From Nelumbo lutea (Eukaryota; Streptophyta; Magnoliopsida; Proteales; Nelumbonaceae), in the NCBI GenBank assembly GCA_022828595.1, contig JAKGHH010000001.1, positions 208,568,348 to 208,632,347 of the forward strand: a stretch of 64,000 nucleotides of DNA. The letters are read 5' to 3'. The notes under the pieces were generated by a model, which was given only the letters and a program-made list of their open reading frames with translations, was not told where the DNA came from and searched no databases. Positions 1-10,415 of this stretch are shown in pieces. The first letter of the stretch is position 1. Each line of letters starts with the position of its first letter. A program made the position numbers and the translations under genes.

Positions 1-543
1 ATGCTCTTCACAAAAATTAGACTTGGGAATTGGTGGATCTTCCAAAGGGGAAAAACCCTGTGGGGTGTAAATGGGTGTTGACAATTAAGCATAAGGCAGA
101 TGGAACAGTTAAAAGGTACAAAGCAAGATTAGTAGCCAAAGGGTACACACAAGTATACGGGGTTGACTATGATGAGACTTTTGCCCCAGTGGCTAAGATG
201 AACTCAATTAGGGTTCTTCTGTCCTTAGCCGCTAATCTTGATTGGCAATTGTATCAACCGGACATAAAGAATGCTTTTTTGAATGGTGACTTAGAGGATG
301 AAGTATACATGGTTCAACCCCCTGGATTTTGTTTCAAGGGGAGTGAAAATAAGGTGTGCAAGCTGTAAAAGTTTCTTTATGGCTTAAAACAATCTCCCAG
401 AGCCTGGTTCAATAAGTTTCACATGGTAGTTCAATAGATGGGCTTTGAACAATGTTAGCCTGATCATACACTCTTTGTGAAGAGATGTCAGGAATAGGTT
501 GTTGTATTGATAGTATATATGGATGATATCATCATTATAGGAA
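1..543 (+). pseudogene. Copia reverse transcriptase fragment (element A)
   Basis: Translation gives the N-terminal half of a Ty1/Copia reverse transcriptase: the GCKWV block, [11 protein letters not shown], the ETFAPVAKM motif, [15 protein letters not shown] and [12 protein letters not shown], ending just after the catalytic YMDD (about 514-540). Stops fall after VCKL (near 366), in the VVQ block (near 435) and before the YMDD box, so it cannot encode an active enzyme. The left side runs off the window. The right side stops abruptly inside RT at about 543 and meets unrelated sequence. It is closest by eye to elements D, E and J in this window (Ale-like Copia, tentative). Thumb, connection and RNase H are missing here. 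Confidence 0.85.
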
Positions 544-1080
544 GTTGGAGCTTAGAGATACAGAACTTGAAACAACCCCACTCTCAAAAAGAGAAAAGGC
601 CTCAAGAACAGTTCGTACAGGCCCCAAAAAACAGCCAAATATAAGTAACAATCCACAGCCTTGTTACAAGGATGTTTCAGCAGTTTTGACAGTCCAAGGA
701 GTGAAAAACAGCCCAGAAATTTCTAGGTTAAACCAGATTCAATGGCAGCCTAAGGTAGTACAGAACAACCAGAGTTTTTGGACACTTCAACAGTCCAAAC
801 ACAGCCGAGAGTAATACAGAACAACCAGAGATTTTTCGGACACTTCAACAGTCCAAACATAGTTGAAAGTAATACATAACAACCAGAAAACTGAGCACAA
901 CTTACAGTTCGAGCTTCAAAACAGAACCGAGTTGTTCCCCTTCCTTTCCTTTTTCTTTGATTCTTCCTAGCCACCGAACCACTTCTCCAAGAGATTCTAG
1001 TCTTGGGCACTTCCAATGACCTCCAAGAATTAGGTAATATGAGCCTAAGCTTCCAGCCCTAGAATATTGAAGTTGGGATG
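544..1080 (-). other. 5' leader of minus-strand Copia element P
   Basis: Non-coding leader between a minus-strand PBS at 1081-1093 and the truncation at about 543. Read on the minus strand it aligns well with the leader after the plus-strand PBS at 1750, for example CTAGGGCTGGAAG, ATTCTTGGAGGTCATTGG and TGCCCAAGACT. P and Q are therefore the same family in opposite orientation. No gag follows, because the element is cut off at its left end. Short ORFs here have no recognisable domain. Confidence 0.65.
757..885. repeat. 56-58 bp tandem repeat in leader P
   Basis: The motif CAGAACAACCAGAG starts at 761 and 817, with a degenerate third start at 875. Spacings are 56 and 58 bp. Each unit contains GGACACTTCAACAGTCCAAAC. 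It lies inside the leader of element P. The repeats are only about two copies long and imperfect, so this is a small local duplication. Confidence 0.8.
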
Positions 1081-1093
1081 TGCTCTGATACCA
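1081..1093 (-). other. Primer-binding site of element P
   Basis: The plus strand reads tgctctgatacca, which is TGGTATCAGAGCA on the minus strand. This is the usual complement of the 3' end of initiator-Met tRNA in plant Copia elements. It abuts the LTR that begins at 1094. Confidence 0.85.
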
Positions 1094-1356
1094 TGAAGAA
1101 AACTGAAGAAATGAGAGCTTGAGAGTTCGGCAATGAGGGTCTGAGAATGAGAGTTTTGAACCTACACTCACTCAGCACCCTAACACTATTTTATTAAGAT
1201 ATATTTGAATAATTACAAGGAGGCCCTTAGTTGGGCAAGAATTTACAAAGAACTTAATATAGACAGAATGGGCCCAGAATAAGGCTCATTACAGAAAAAC
1301 ATAAATAACAAGAAGGAATAAACAACCTATGGGCCATTCGGCCCATCATCTCTACA
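1094..1356 (-). repeat. 5' LTR of element P (minus strand)
   Basis: The LTR lies between the PBS and TCTACA at 1351-1356. On the minus strand it starts TGTAGAG and ends TTTTCTTCA. It is an inverted copy of the LTR at 1425-1746; the tips include the palindromic GGGCCATTCGGCCC block. It is about 60 bp shorter than its partner, so one of the two carries an internal deletion or insertion. Confidence 0.75.
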
Positions 1357-1424
1357 GCTTGGAAGGATGATCAGTTACCTAGAGGGTGTGGCCTCTTCTT
1401 CCAACCCTCCAAGAAATTCAACCT
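1357..1424. other. 68-bp spacer between head-to-head LTRs
   Basis: Unique spacer separating the outer tips of the two inverted LTRs. Its ends are weakly self-complementary (CTTGGAAGG near 1358 against CCCTCCAAG near 1405). No coding potential. Confidence 0.6.
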
Positions 1425-1746
1425 TGTAGAGAAGATGGGCCGAATGGCCCATAGGCTGTTATTCTATGTTATATTTATGTTCTTCTCTATAATGGGCCTT
1501 ATTTTGGACCCATACTCTTCTATGCTCTATTTTTGTAATTTCTTGTCCAACCAAGGGCCTCTCTTGTTATTACTCAAATATTAAGTTAATAAAAATGTAT
1601 TAGAGTGTTAGAGGGAGGTTGAGTTCGAACCTCTCATCCTCTAACCCTCCTTGCTGCAGCTCTCTCTCTCTTAGCGTCTCTAATCTTCTCTTGATTGTTC
1701 TTTCTAGTTTTCTTGTATAGTCCCATACTTCTAGGGCTGTTTTTCA
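1425..1746 (+). repeat. 5' LTR of element Q (plus strand)
   Basis: 322-bp LTR beginning TGTAGAGAAG and ending TTTTCA, followed 3 bp later by a PBS-like site at 1750-1762. It is the inverted partner of 1094-1356. The LTR/PBS order makes this the 5' end of a plus-strand Copia element whose body is missing. Confidence 0.75.
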
Positions 1747-1749
1747 TCT

Positions 1750-1762
1750 TGGTATTAGAGCA
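1750..1762 (+). other. Primer-binding site of element Q
   Basis: TGGTATTAGAGCA is an initiator-Met type PBS with one transition relative to TGGTATCAGAGCA, directly downstream of the LTR end. Confidence 0.75.
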
Positions 1763-2388
1763 GGCCTGAGCTTGGCATGGCTCTCATGTGGTTATAGTCC
1801 AGCCGACTGCATGAAGGTGTTCTAGGGCTGGAAGTTTAGACTCATTTGCTTGATTCTTGGAGGTCATTGGAGGGTGCCCAAGACTCTATTCGCTTGGAGA
1901 ATAGCTCGGTGACCAGGAAGAATCAGAGAGAATGATTGTTCGGCCTGATTTGAAGCTCAAATCAGAGATTCATACAACTGTAAGTTGCTTTAGTGATTAC
2001 TAGGTTATTTTTTCTGATTTGGGGAGCTGCTAAAGTACTCGAAACCCCTCTATATTTGCTCAATTGTTCGGTTATTGCTGGCCTGATTTAACTCAGAGAT
2101 TTTTGGGTTAATTTCTTATCTTGTTGGACTGCCAAGTGGCCAAAACTTGTTTAGACTCAGTGGTGCAAGTCTCTACTTTAGTTCAGTTACTTCTTGGACC
2201 TATACAGAGTGCTCTTGAAGTGATTCCTACTAGTTAACAGTGGGGTATTGACTGCTGCATACATAGTGTTTGTATAAAGGCCTCTTAAGTACTATGGACT
2301 GTAGTTTGCTCTCTTTGGGGCAATTATTGTTGGGAACCTAGAATCCCTAACTAGAAAGGAACTCCAATCGGATATATAGTGTTTGGAG
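1763..2388 (+). other. Leader of element Q, no gag retained
   Basis: Non-coding sequence homologous on the opposite strand to the leader of P over roughly its first 250 bp (GGGCTGGAAG, TTCTTGGAGGTCATTGG, AACTGTAAGTTG). It ends where an Angela-type LTR begins at 2389. No ORF with a gag signature is present. Confidence 0.6.
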
Positions 2389-4208
2389 TGAAGGGATAGG
2401 ATATCCATCACATGGACGCCCAAAGATTGTGGAATAAGGGGGCGAATTTCAAAAATTTTTCTCTCCCTTCAACTGGGAATCGAATTCCCTATTTAGAAAA
2501 TCATATTTTCAATGATCATTCTTGAACCATAAAGTAAACCAGATCTGAACCAAAAGGAGTAAGGAGGGATAATACCTGATACGGAGAAGCGGTATCTCCC
2601 AATGGAGGTGTTCACGCCCAAGGAAGGATCCAAAATCTGCTCCCACTGAAGATGGCGCAGTGCAGGGTGGAGCAGAATCAACAGTGTTCTTCCAAAAGAA
2701 CTTGACCCTTCGCAAGAATCAACTGGATGGCTTGTGAATACAACTCCAACCAATCTTTTCTCCAAAAGATTGGTATCAAGATCAAATCTTGATTTCTCCT
2801 AAGAACTAGAGATTCAACTGCTGGAAGCGGCGGCTGCAGGAAGGAGGCGACAAGAGAGTATTTGTAGGGTGCAGAATTCTCTCTTCTAGTAATCTCAGCT
2901 TTGAAGACAAGGATCTCTAGATTGCATGTCTAGAGGGTACCGCCCCCTCCTCCTTTTATAGACTCAAAGGGATCAGCTCCTAATCTCATTAGGAGTTGCT
3001 AACCTAAATCATATTTGGATTAGAAGTCCCTTTAAGTAATAAGGGATAACCCTTATCTTATCTGCAGATTAGATCAGCCATCTCCTAATCTAATTAGGAG
3101 GCTTCAAGACTCTCTAAGTTGATAGGGTCTGAGCCCAATCCTATCAGCTGATCCATCCCAGAATTCATCCCTTAAGTGAATAATCAAATTAGCCCAGTTC
3201 GAAATGGGCTTAAAACCCATTTAAGGTCATGTATTCATTTAGCCTTCCAAACTGCTACCCATTTGGGCTTCCTGGTATGGTGTGGGACCCAAACATTGAT
3301 CTACTCATCAGCCACTTGGGTTCAGCCTAGCCTTTGTTACAAGGCCTGGCCGAATACACTGTTATGGACAATGCACCCCCTGAAAACCATCTCATGGTCT
3401 CTATGGGCCCAACACTTACCCTAAGTGGTCCCTGGGCCAAGCCACCTTGTAACACCCAGGGACTATGGACAGATGCAAGATTAGCCTATCAGGTATTATC
3501 CTCAATGGTCTTACACTTAACCTCTCAGCCCATAATGATCATACAATGCCCGATAAGAGAGGACCTCTCCCTCGGCTACAAGGAACAATGTTGCACTCTC
3601 TCTTATATGAATCCCGAGAATTAAAACCTTTTGTAAATCATTTCGAAACCATAATATATATATACTTTAATATCCCATATAAAATATATTTTGCAAAAAC
3701 AAATCTCAACAATTGAAATCGGTTGCCGGCAGTCTTGGTTTCCATCAGTGAGAGTGCATCCCCGATCATTACCCTTGTCCGACAAAGGGGCTGATCTGGT
3801 CACTATGATCACCCACTTAGATGAATTCTCAGGCTATCCCAACATACCCAGGTTTTGACCCCCACTAAGGATCTCACTAATTGGTACATCAAAGACAGCC
3901 CAATCCAACACCTAGTGCAATATCATAATCGAGTCTAGGGGTCGGGTGTAACTTTTCAGTTTTGCCCATCAATCTCCAAGGTCCAGGGCAATACTGGAAA
4001 TCTAGTCCAATTCAAAGATTCAATCAATCCTACATTGTATGTGCCTAGGGTCTCACCCTGGAAGCTAAGACAGGCCACCCCAATCGACTTTGTAGCACCA
4101 CAGTGTCAGCCTTGTTAGGATAGGTCTCCCCAGACTGACCCACTGGCTGTGAACGTTCTAAACTAACACGAGTTTCATTAAGTGTCCAGTTTAAGGGTAT
4201 TACATAGT
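2389..4208 (-). repeat. Truncated Angela-type LTR (solo)
   Basis: About 1.82 kb on the minus strand, homologous to the LTR at 40930-42884. Shared landmarks include the terminal CCTATCCCTTCA (here inverted at 2389), GGGCGTCCATGTGATGG and a long non-coding body with GGGCCCAACACTTACC. The first ~120 bp of the LTR (the TGTTAGACAG tip) is missing: homology stops near 4208, where Copia B reverse transcriptase begins. No internal region is attached. It belongs to the same LTR subfamily as element I rather than G/H. Confidence 0.8.
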
Positions 4209-5015
4209 GGGTCTCTGAAAGACCACTTTGTCTACCAAGGAAGTATCTCAACTCCCCCAGATCCTTAATCTCAAATTTTGTATGAAGGAAAGACTTAAGA
4301 GCACAAATTCCTGAGGCATCATTACCAGTCACAACAATGTCATCAACATACACAATGAGATATACTGCCAAAGATTCACTTCTCTTCACAAAAAGAGTAT
4401 GATCTGACTGTATCTGAGTATAGCCAAATTTAACAAGTGTTGTTCTAAATTTCTCAAACCATGCTCTAGGAGACTGTTTGAGGTTATAAAGAGATTTTTC
4501 AATTCGCATACCTTTCCTTGCATATCACTTCCATACATTCCTGGAGGGAGAGACATATAGACCTCCTCATTGAAGTCACCATTCAGAAATGCATTCTTTA
4601 CATCCAACTGATAAAGGGGCCAATCAAAGTGCGCTACCAGAGATAAGAGAACCCTCACAGATGTCATCTTAGCAACTGGTTTAAAGGTTTCCAAATAATT
4701 AATCCCATACGTCTGTGTGTAGGCTTTTGCAACCAGTCTGGCATTGTACCTCTCAATAGTTCCATCAACCCGGTATTTAATGGTAAAGACCCACTTGCAA
4801 CCAATCGGATCCTTCCCTTCAGGAAAATCCACCACTTCCCAAGTATCATTCTTGTATAGGGCATCCATTTCAGATTTCATGGCATCATTCCATTTTGGAC
4901 TCTTAGGAGCTTCTGACACAGACCTAGGAATAGGATTAGAAGCAAGTGAAGAGAGATAGGCAAAGTATGAAGGAGAAAGTAGATAATAAGAATGGTGTTT
5001 GGAAATGTAATGTGC
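4209..5015 (-). pseudogene. Copia RT of element B
   Basis: Minus-strand RT with [74 protein letters not shown] and KDLGELRYFLG. The catalytic YVDD is intact (near 4330). A frameshift near 4510 splits the domain between two frames. After FLG the reading frame runs into the Angela LTR, giving a chimeric ORF to 4045 whose last ~60 residues are LTR-encoded. The thumb and RNase H are lost. Confidence 0.85.
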
Positions 5016-5036
5016 AGTATCAAACTGAGTCTAAAC

Positions 5037-5580
5037 TCTTCTCAAAATACTCTTTTGCATTGCCAGATCTGAAAATCTTAATCTTAGTATCAAACTGAGT
5101 CTAAACAAATTCTTGAAATTGCCTTACAAGTCTTGGAACTTCATCACGAGATTTCATTAGGAATATCCAAGTGAATCGAGAAAAATCATCAATAAATAGG
5201 ATGAAGTATCTATAGCCCCCCATAGAAGATAAGTGGTAAGGCCCCCACACATCAGAGTGCACAATATTAAAAGGAAAAGATCTTTTATTGCTCAAAGGGT
5301 AATTGTTTCTACAATGCTTTGATAACTGACACGATTCACAATTAAGACTGGACACACTGATTCCCTTAAACAATTTAGGGAATAGATGACTTAAAGTAGA
5401 AAAAGGCAAATGACCCAAACGACAATGATTCAACATAATTCGACTGACAGACTCTGAAGAGGTAGAACCAAAAGCAGCATTCTTAGGATGATCAAGGCAT
5501 TGTCCAGGAGTGTCAAGCAAGTATATTCCATTCACTTCATGGCCACTCCCAATCACCTTCCAAGACTCCAGATCCTGAAA
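5037..5580 (-). pseudogene. Copia integrase N-terminal part, element B
   Basis: Shows the GAG-pre-integrase/HHCC zinc finger (CRLGHLPF, NCESCQLSKH) and the start of the catalytic core with the first Asp in IVHSDVWGP, plus IDDFSRFTWIFLM. It continues to KIFRSGNAKEYFEK (about 5042), where an internal deletion removes the rest of the core (DDE second Asp and Glu region) and the C-terminal part. A stop interrupts QEFV*TQFD. It is not functional. Confidence 0.85.
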
Positions 5581-5643
5581 AACACAATGGGAAGGAAAGA
5601 AGGTTATACAACAATTTAATGACTTGGTTAAGATACTTACAGA

Positions 5644-6002
5644 TTACAAATTGGTATTTAATCTAGGTACATGAAGAGTGGAAGATAGGTGTAAGGAGTC
5701 TGTAGCTTTGACAGTTCCCTTGCCAGAAATAGTGGCAAGAGAGCCATCTGCTAAGGTGCTTTTGTCATGATTAGGAAGTAAATCATATGAAACAAACAAA
5801 GTGGAAAGGTTGGTCATGTGATCAGAAGCAATTGAGTCTATGATCCAAGGGGTCTTAGGATTACCTGAGGTGGTTGCATGGTTAGCAGAAGCTCTTATAC
5901 CTAAGTGAGCAAATGCAGAGGTGGCTGAACTTCCTGAAGGGTTGGATGATGAAGTTACACCTTCATGATGACTAATCATCTTCCCAAACTTTTCATACTC
6001 AA
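5644..6002 (-). pseudogene. Copia aspartic protease region, element B
   Basis: Minus-strand PWIIDSIASDHMTNL followed by ADGSLATISGKGTV and LHVPRLNTNL is the retroviral-type protease of Copia. The catalytic DSG triad reads DSI here, so the enzyme would be inactive. Upstream Ser/Ala-rich residues are the gag-PR linker. The frame ends at 6002, where the poly(A) tail of a LINE is inserted. Confidence 0.8.
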
Positions 6003-6062
6003 CTTTTTTTTTTATCAATAACATCAACTTCATTAAATTAAGAGAATAGAGGAAAAAAAATA
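6003..6062 (-). mobile_element. LINE 3' terminus with poly(A)
   Basis: On the minus strand this reads CTCTTAATTTAATGAAG, then GTTATTGAT followed by a run of about ten A. This is the usual ending of plant L1-type LINEs; compare the similar ending at about 44115-44158. It is separated from the LINE body at 11615-13948 by Copia element C. The near-identical TATTT/TATTC flanks of C show that the two pieces were once continuous. Confidence 0.75.
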
Positions 6063-6427
6063 AGTAGAAGATCAAGACTGTAATCAATCTTGAATCCTAA
6101 TAGGTTTTAGGTTTGCAAAACATAAGAAAAAGAGGGAGAAAGGAGAGAGAATAGAAGAGAAACAAGAGAACACAAGTTGTTGAAAGGAGGGACAGATTCT
6201 TACAGATCTGCCGCTGCCACTCTCTTAATATTTATAGGTTATGTTTAGTACATAATGGAAAGGACACATCCGCCCTTGGTACTTACATAATAAATAAAGT
6301 AAATAAAAGCTGAAATAAATAACAACTGAATTAACAAACTGACTCAAAGTGACACTACTATAATTGAAACAAATAACTACACTGTTGTCCTACGAACACA
6401 GTGGGGCCCACATCAGTGTTCTCTACA
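6063..6427 (-). repeat. 3' LTR of element C
   Basis: 365 bp, starting TGTAGAGAACACTG and ending CTTCTACT on the minus strand. It matches 11235-11614 nearly end to end. A TATA-like CTATAAATATT lies at about 6222-6236 on the minus strand. Confidence 0.9.
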
Positions 6428-6442
6428 CTCCCCCTCAAGTTG
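6428..6442 (-). other. Polypurine tract of element C
   Basis: CAACTTGAGGGGGAG on the minus strand directly upstream of the 3' LTR start, the usual plus-strand primer position. The same tract precedes the LTRs of E, F and J. Confidence 0.8.
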
Positions 6443-6464
6443 GGAGTAGATATCTATCATGCCC

Positions 6465-7190
6465 AACTTGGATAGGTCTGTACAGCCTTGGTGAGGATAT
6501 CCACGAGCTACATATTAGATGTGATGTACGAAAGACACACTTCTTGTGATGTGACCCTTTCTCGCACATAATGTCGACCAACTTCGATATGTTTAGTTCT
6601 GTTATACTGCACTAGGTTGTGAGCTATATTAATAGCTACCTGATTATCACAATACAACATTAAGGGCTTTTCATAGTCAATACCTCTTCAAGTAGTGACC
6701 TCAGCCATAAGATTTCAGCCACTCCATTAGCCATTGACCTGTATTCTGCTTCTGCACTGGAGCGGGAAACAACACTCTGCTTCTTACTCCTCCAAGAGAC
6801 AAGGTTACCTCCCACCAGGGCACAATATCCAGAGGTAGACCTTCTGTCATCAACACTTCTAGCCCAATCGGCATCTGTATAGACTTCCACCCTCATGTGA
6901 TTATTGTTCTTGAGCAATATACCTCTACCCGGGCATTTCTTCAAGTATGCTAATATTCTCTCTACCGCAAGAAGATGAAAAGTTATAGGGGAGTGCATGT
7001 ACTGGCTAACAACACTAACTGCATAATTGATATCCGGCCGAGTGAGGCAGAGATATAGAAGCTTTCCAACCAGCCGTTGGAACATAACTTTGTCTTCAAG
7101 AGGCTCCCCACCATCTGCACTAATCTTGTGATTTTGTTCGATGGGTGTATCAGCCGGCTTAACACCCAACTTTCTAGTTTCCGCCAACAA
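6465..7190 (-). pseudogene. RT thumb and RNase H of element C
   Basis: Begins LLAETRKLGVKPADTP, then LVGKLLYL, TRPDINYAVSVVSQ, VYTDADWARS, DRRSTSGYCALVGG, SWRSKKQSVVSRSSAEAEY: the RT connection and RNase H of Copia with the DADWA and AEAEY acidic motifs. A frameshift near 6680 moves the C-terminus to another frame (MLYCDNQVAINIA, RTKHIEV, LVDILTKA). One further stop (SNM*LVD) is seen near 6495. Inactive as a continuous protein. Confidence 0.85.
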
Positions 7191-8229
7191 ATCTAGAACA
7201 TATTTTCTCTGAGAGATAAAAATCCCCTACTTGGATCTAGCAACATCAATACCCAAAAAGTACCATAGTGCACCAAGATCTTTCACCTCAAACTCTTGAT
7301 GAAGGAGCTATTTGAGGGACTCAATCTCATGACTGTCATTTCTTGTCACCCCAATATCATCAACATATACTGCTACTAGTGTCAGAGAGGACTCCACCCT
7401 CTTGATGAATAGTGTATGATCTGACTGGGCCTGTACATAACCAAACCTTCCAAGGGCTAATCTGAACCTATCAAACTAGGCTCTAGGTGACTGCTTCAAA
7501 CCATACAATGCCTTGTTCAGTTGGCAAACCTTCTTACCTGTCTCTGTATCATAGAATCCAGGAGGCAACTGCATGTAAACCTCTTCTTGTAAGTCTCCAT
7601 TCAGAAAGGCATTTTTAACATCCATTTGAAACAGGGGCCAAGAATGATTTGCTGCAAGGGATAACAAAACTCGAATGGTGGTCATCTTGGCTACTGGGGA
7701 AAAGGTCTCCAAGTAGTCTATACCATAAGTCTGAATTAACCCTTTGCAACCAGCCAGGCTTTGTACCTTTCAATAGAGCCATCAGCATTATGTTTCACAG
7801 TGAACACCCATCTGCATCCCACCGATTTCTTTCCTTTTGGTGGGTCAACCAGTGCCCAAGTATTATTCTTCAATAGGGCATCCATTTTCACTTGCATTGC
7901 ATCTTTCCATTCTGGAACTGATAAGGCTTCTTGCACTGTTCTTGGAATAGGGACATCGGCAATGGAAGTGAGATAGGACCGGTAAGATGGTGATAGATGA
8001 TCATAGGATAAGAACTGTGAGATGCTGTGAGTTGTAGAAGTGGTGCAATGTCGTTTTCCTTTGCGAATGGCAATAGGGAGATCAAGGTCATCCACAGGAG
8101 GGGAAGTGGCAACAGTGAGAGGTATCTCTGTAGGCTCTGGATCAGGAGCCGTAGAAGGAACTAGAGCTAGCCGGAACTGCCGAAGACTAGGATCAATCTG
8201 CCTGCATCGCCTATGATAGACTCTCAACT
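7191..8229 (-). pseudogene. Reverse transcriptase of element C
   Basis: Read from the right: a linker with [43 protein letters not shown], then [29 protein letters not shown] and [11 protein letters not shown] later frame carries AVYVDDIGVTRND at about 7347-7385, with catalytic YVDD intact. At least two frame breaks (near 7476 and 7725) and several stops divide the domain. Confidence 0.85.
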
Positions 8230-9060
8230 CTAGCTCCCTCTGACCACCCTCACCACTACAACCTTCATTATCCAGTGGAATAGGTAAAGGAACTCCTCGT
8301 CTAGGTATAGAAGGGAAAAGGGGGTTCTCATATCAAGGACCCGGGAAGGAACTCGATTAATGAGATAAACTACCATGAGGATAGCATCACCCCAGAAGCG
8401 AATAGGTACATTGGAGGTAAACATAATGCTTCTAGCCACCTCCAAGATATGCCTATTCTTCCTTTCGGCAATGACGTTCTGTTATGGTGTATAAGGGCAA
8501 GTGCTCTGGTGAATAACTCCATGGCTAAGAAGGTAGGAGGTCAATGGCTAAGCAAAGTATTCCTTTGCATTATCAGATCTAAGGACTTTGATGTTGGTCC
8601 CAAACTGAGTGAGAACCATCTGATGGAAGTTTTGGGTCAGAGCAGGAACCTCATCCCGAGAATGCATAAGATAGACCGGGTACGGTCATCAACAAACAGT
8701 AGAAAATATCTGTACCCACCCATAGAAGAGATATGATATGGCCCCCAAACGTCAATATGCACAATATCAAAAGAGGAATTACTCCTTTTATTACTTAAAG
8801 AATAAGAGGTTCTACAATGTTTGGCAAACTCACAACTCTCACACCTCAACTTTGATAACTCAATAGACTCAAGCAGGAAACAGACTCTTCAAAGACTTAA
8901 AAGACAAATGACCTAATCGGTTATGCCAAAGCAAATCAAACCCACAGACTAGGAAACAAAAGACTTCTTATCCACTGATTCCTCCCAATGAGAACTCTCC
9001 AAGTAGATAGATCCCGTTCGTCTCACGGCCAGTCCCAATCACCTTCCTCGTCTCCAAATC
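8230..9060 (-). pseudogene. Integrase of element C
   Basis: Two readable blocks. 8637-8849 has CESCEFAKHCRTSY and IVHIDVWGPYHISSMGG, the zinc finger end and the start of the DDE core. 8230-8445 has EVARSIMFTSNVP, ILMVVYLINRVPSR, the core C-terminal helix region. Frames between them are broken, although translated traces persist. The integrase would insert cDNA into the host genome if intact. Confidence 0.8.
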
Positions 9061-9330
9061 CTATAAAACACATCGGTCAAGGAAAAAGGTTATTGAATAG
9101 TTCATGTGTTTGGTAATACTACTAACTGAAAGCAGGTTAGTATCAAGCTTAGGAACATGCAAGACAGAAGATAAAGAGATAGTATCCGATAGCTTGATGT
9201 CCCCCTTGCCCGAAATGGGAACAAGAGAGCCATCAGCAATGGATACTCTATCTCGGCCAGAGGACAAGTGATAAGAAGTGAACAAAGATGGCAAGCTAGT
9301 CATATGGTCAGATGCACCTGAATCTATTAC
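9061..9330 (-). pseudogene. Aspartic protease of element C
   Basis: VIDSGASDHMTSLPSL with the catalytic DSG intact, then IADGSLVPISGKG and LHVPKLDTNLLSVSSITK. A TAG stop replaces the conserved Trp just before VIDSG, separating it from gag. In Copia this protease would cleave the Gag-Pol polyprotein. Confidence 0.85.
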
Positions 9331-10415
9331 CTAGTAGTGATCAGTATTACCTGGAGCTGAAGCATGATAAGCTGAGGCTCGAGTACCTGAATGTGCAAAT
9401 GCAGATGTGGCAGGAGCTGATGGTGACTGAGATGGCTGAGCTGAACTCCCAACTTCCTTTTCCAATTGTATGAGGGCAGCCTGAACAGCAGCTAAATTCT
9501 CTAGGGATGTGCCTGATGAAGATGTTGAATCAGTGCTCACTGCCATATGAGCATTACCCTTCTTATTTCTTAGTTTTGCTGGGACCAAGTGAGGATGTAG
9601 CTTCCAACAAGTATCTTTTGTGTGCTTGGTTTTCTTGCAATGTTCACATACCAGATCCCGTTTATCTTCCTTCTTCCGGTCCCTTTCTGAGTCACCCCCT
9701 AGCTTGGATTTAATAGCTGTCAAGGCTGGGAAAGAGAGCTGAGGCTGCATCATGACTTCCTCCCGGTATCTTCACTATAAACCAGGGAGTATGCTTGAGA
9801 GAGGGTCACACTATCTCTTGTCAATATCTGTTGTCGCACAATGTCATATTCTGAATTCAAACCAGCCAGAAACTCAAATACCCTATTCGTCTCGACTTGC
9901 TTTCTGTGAGTCAGTGCATCTTTGGGACTCTCCCACTCAAGGGTCTCTAGATGGTCAATTTCATGCCACAAGGATTTCAAGGTAGAGAAGTAGACAAAAA
10001 CTAGCTTCTCTCCTTGTTTAAGGCTGTTCACCTCACACTTCAGTTCATAGGCTCTGGCAACATTAAGGGGTTGGGAATAGGTTTCTTTCACAACATTCCA
10101 TATCTCCTTGGTTGTCTTTGCCAACAAATAATTTCGGCTGATATGTGGCTGCATAGAATTACACAGACATGCCATAACCAAATAGTTCTCTTGAACCCAC
10201 TTGGTGTATGTTGGGTCCTCCTTGGAAGGTTCTTTCACATCTCCCAAGAGGTAACCCAGTTTTCCCCTTCCTCCAATAGCCATCATGGCTGATTGCGCCC
10301 ACTACAAATAATTTGACCCATCAAATCTCATAGTTGTAATCTGAAACCCGGTTTCAGATACACTACCATAATTGTTGTTTCCAAAACTACTTTCTCCCTA
10401 ACCCTTAAACTCCAT
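9331..10415 (-). pseudogene. Gag of element C
   Basis: Starts at an ATG at 10413-10415 (MEFKG), followed by TTMRFDGSNYL and AIGGRGKLGYLLGD, a UBN2-type capsid domain with ACLCNSMQPHISRNY and TTKEIWNVVKETYSQ. The zinc knuckle is CEHCKKTKHTKDTC (CX2CX4HX4C, complete, near 9640), then a Ser/Ala-rich tail leads to protease. Stops in MEFKG*GES and SNYL*WAQ and a frame change near 9750 disrupt it. The product would be the virus-like-particle protein. Confidence 0.85.

Larger units (their letters stand above)
4209..6002 (-). mobile_element. Copia element B, internal remnant
   Basis: Minus-strand order is protease (5644-6002), integrase (5037-5580), RT (4209-5015), the standard Copia order PR-IN-RT. 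It has no LTRs, gag or RNase H. The left end is cut inside RT just after the LRYFLG block by an Angela LTR. The right end is cut at 6002 by the poly(A) end of a LINE. The IN-RT joint is a deletion carrying a 21-nt filler (see findings). Confidence 0.8.

Noticed and set aside
757..885. CRISPR-like direct repeats
   Set aside because: Eukaryotic LTR-element leader, two imperfect units with no spacers of regular size.
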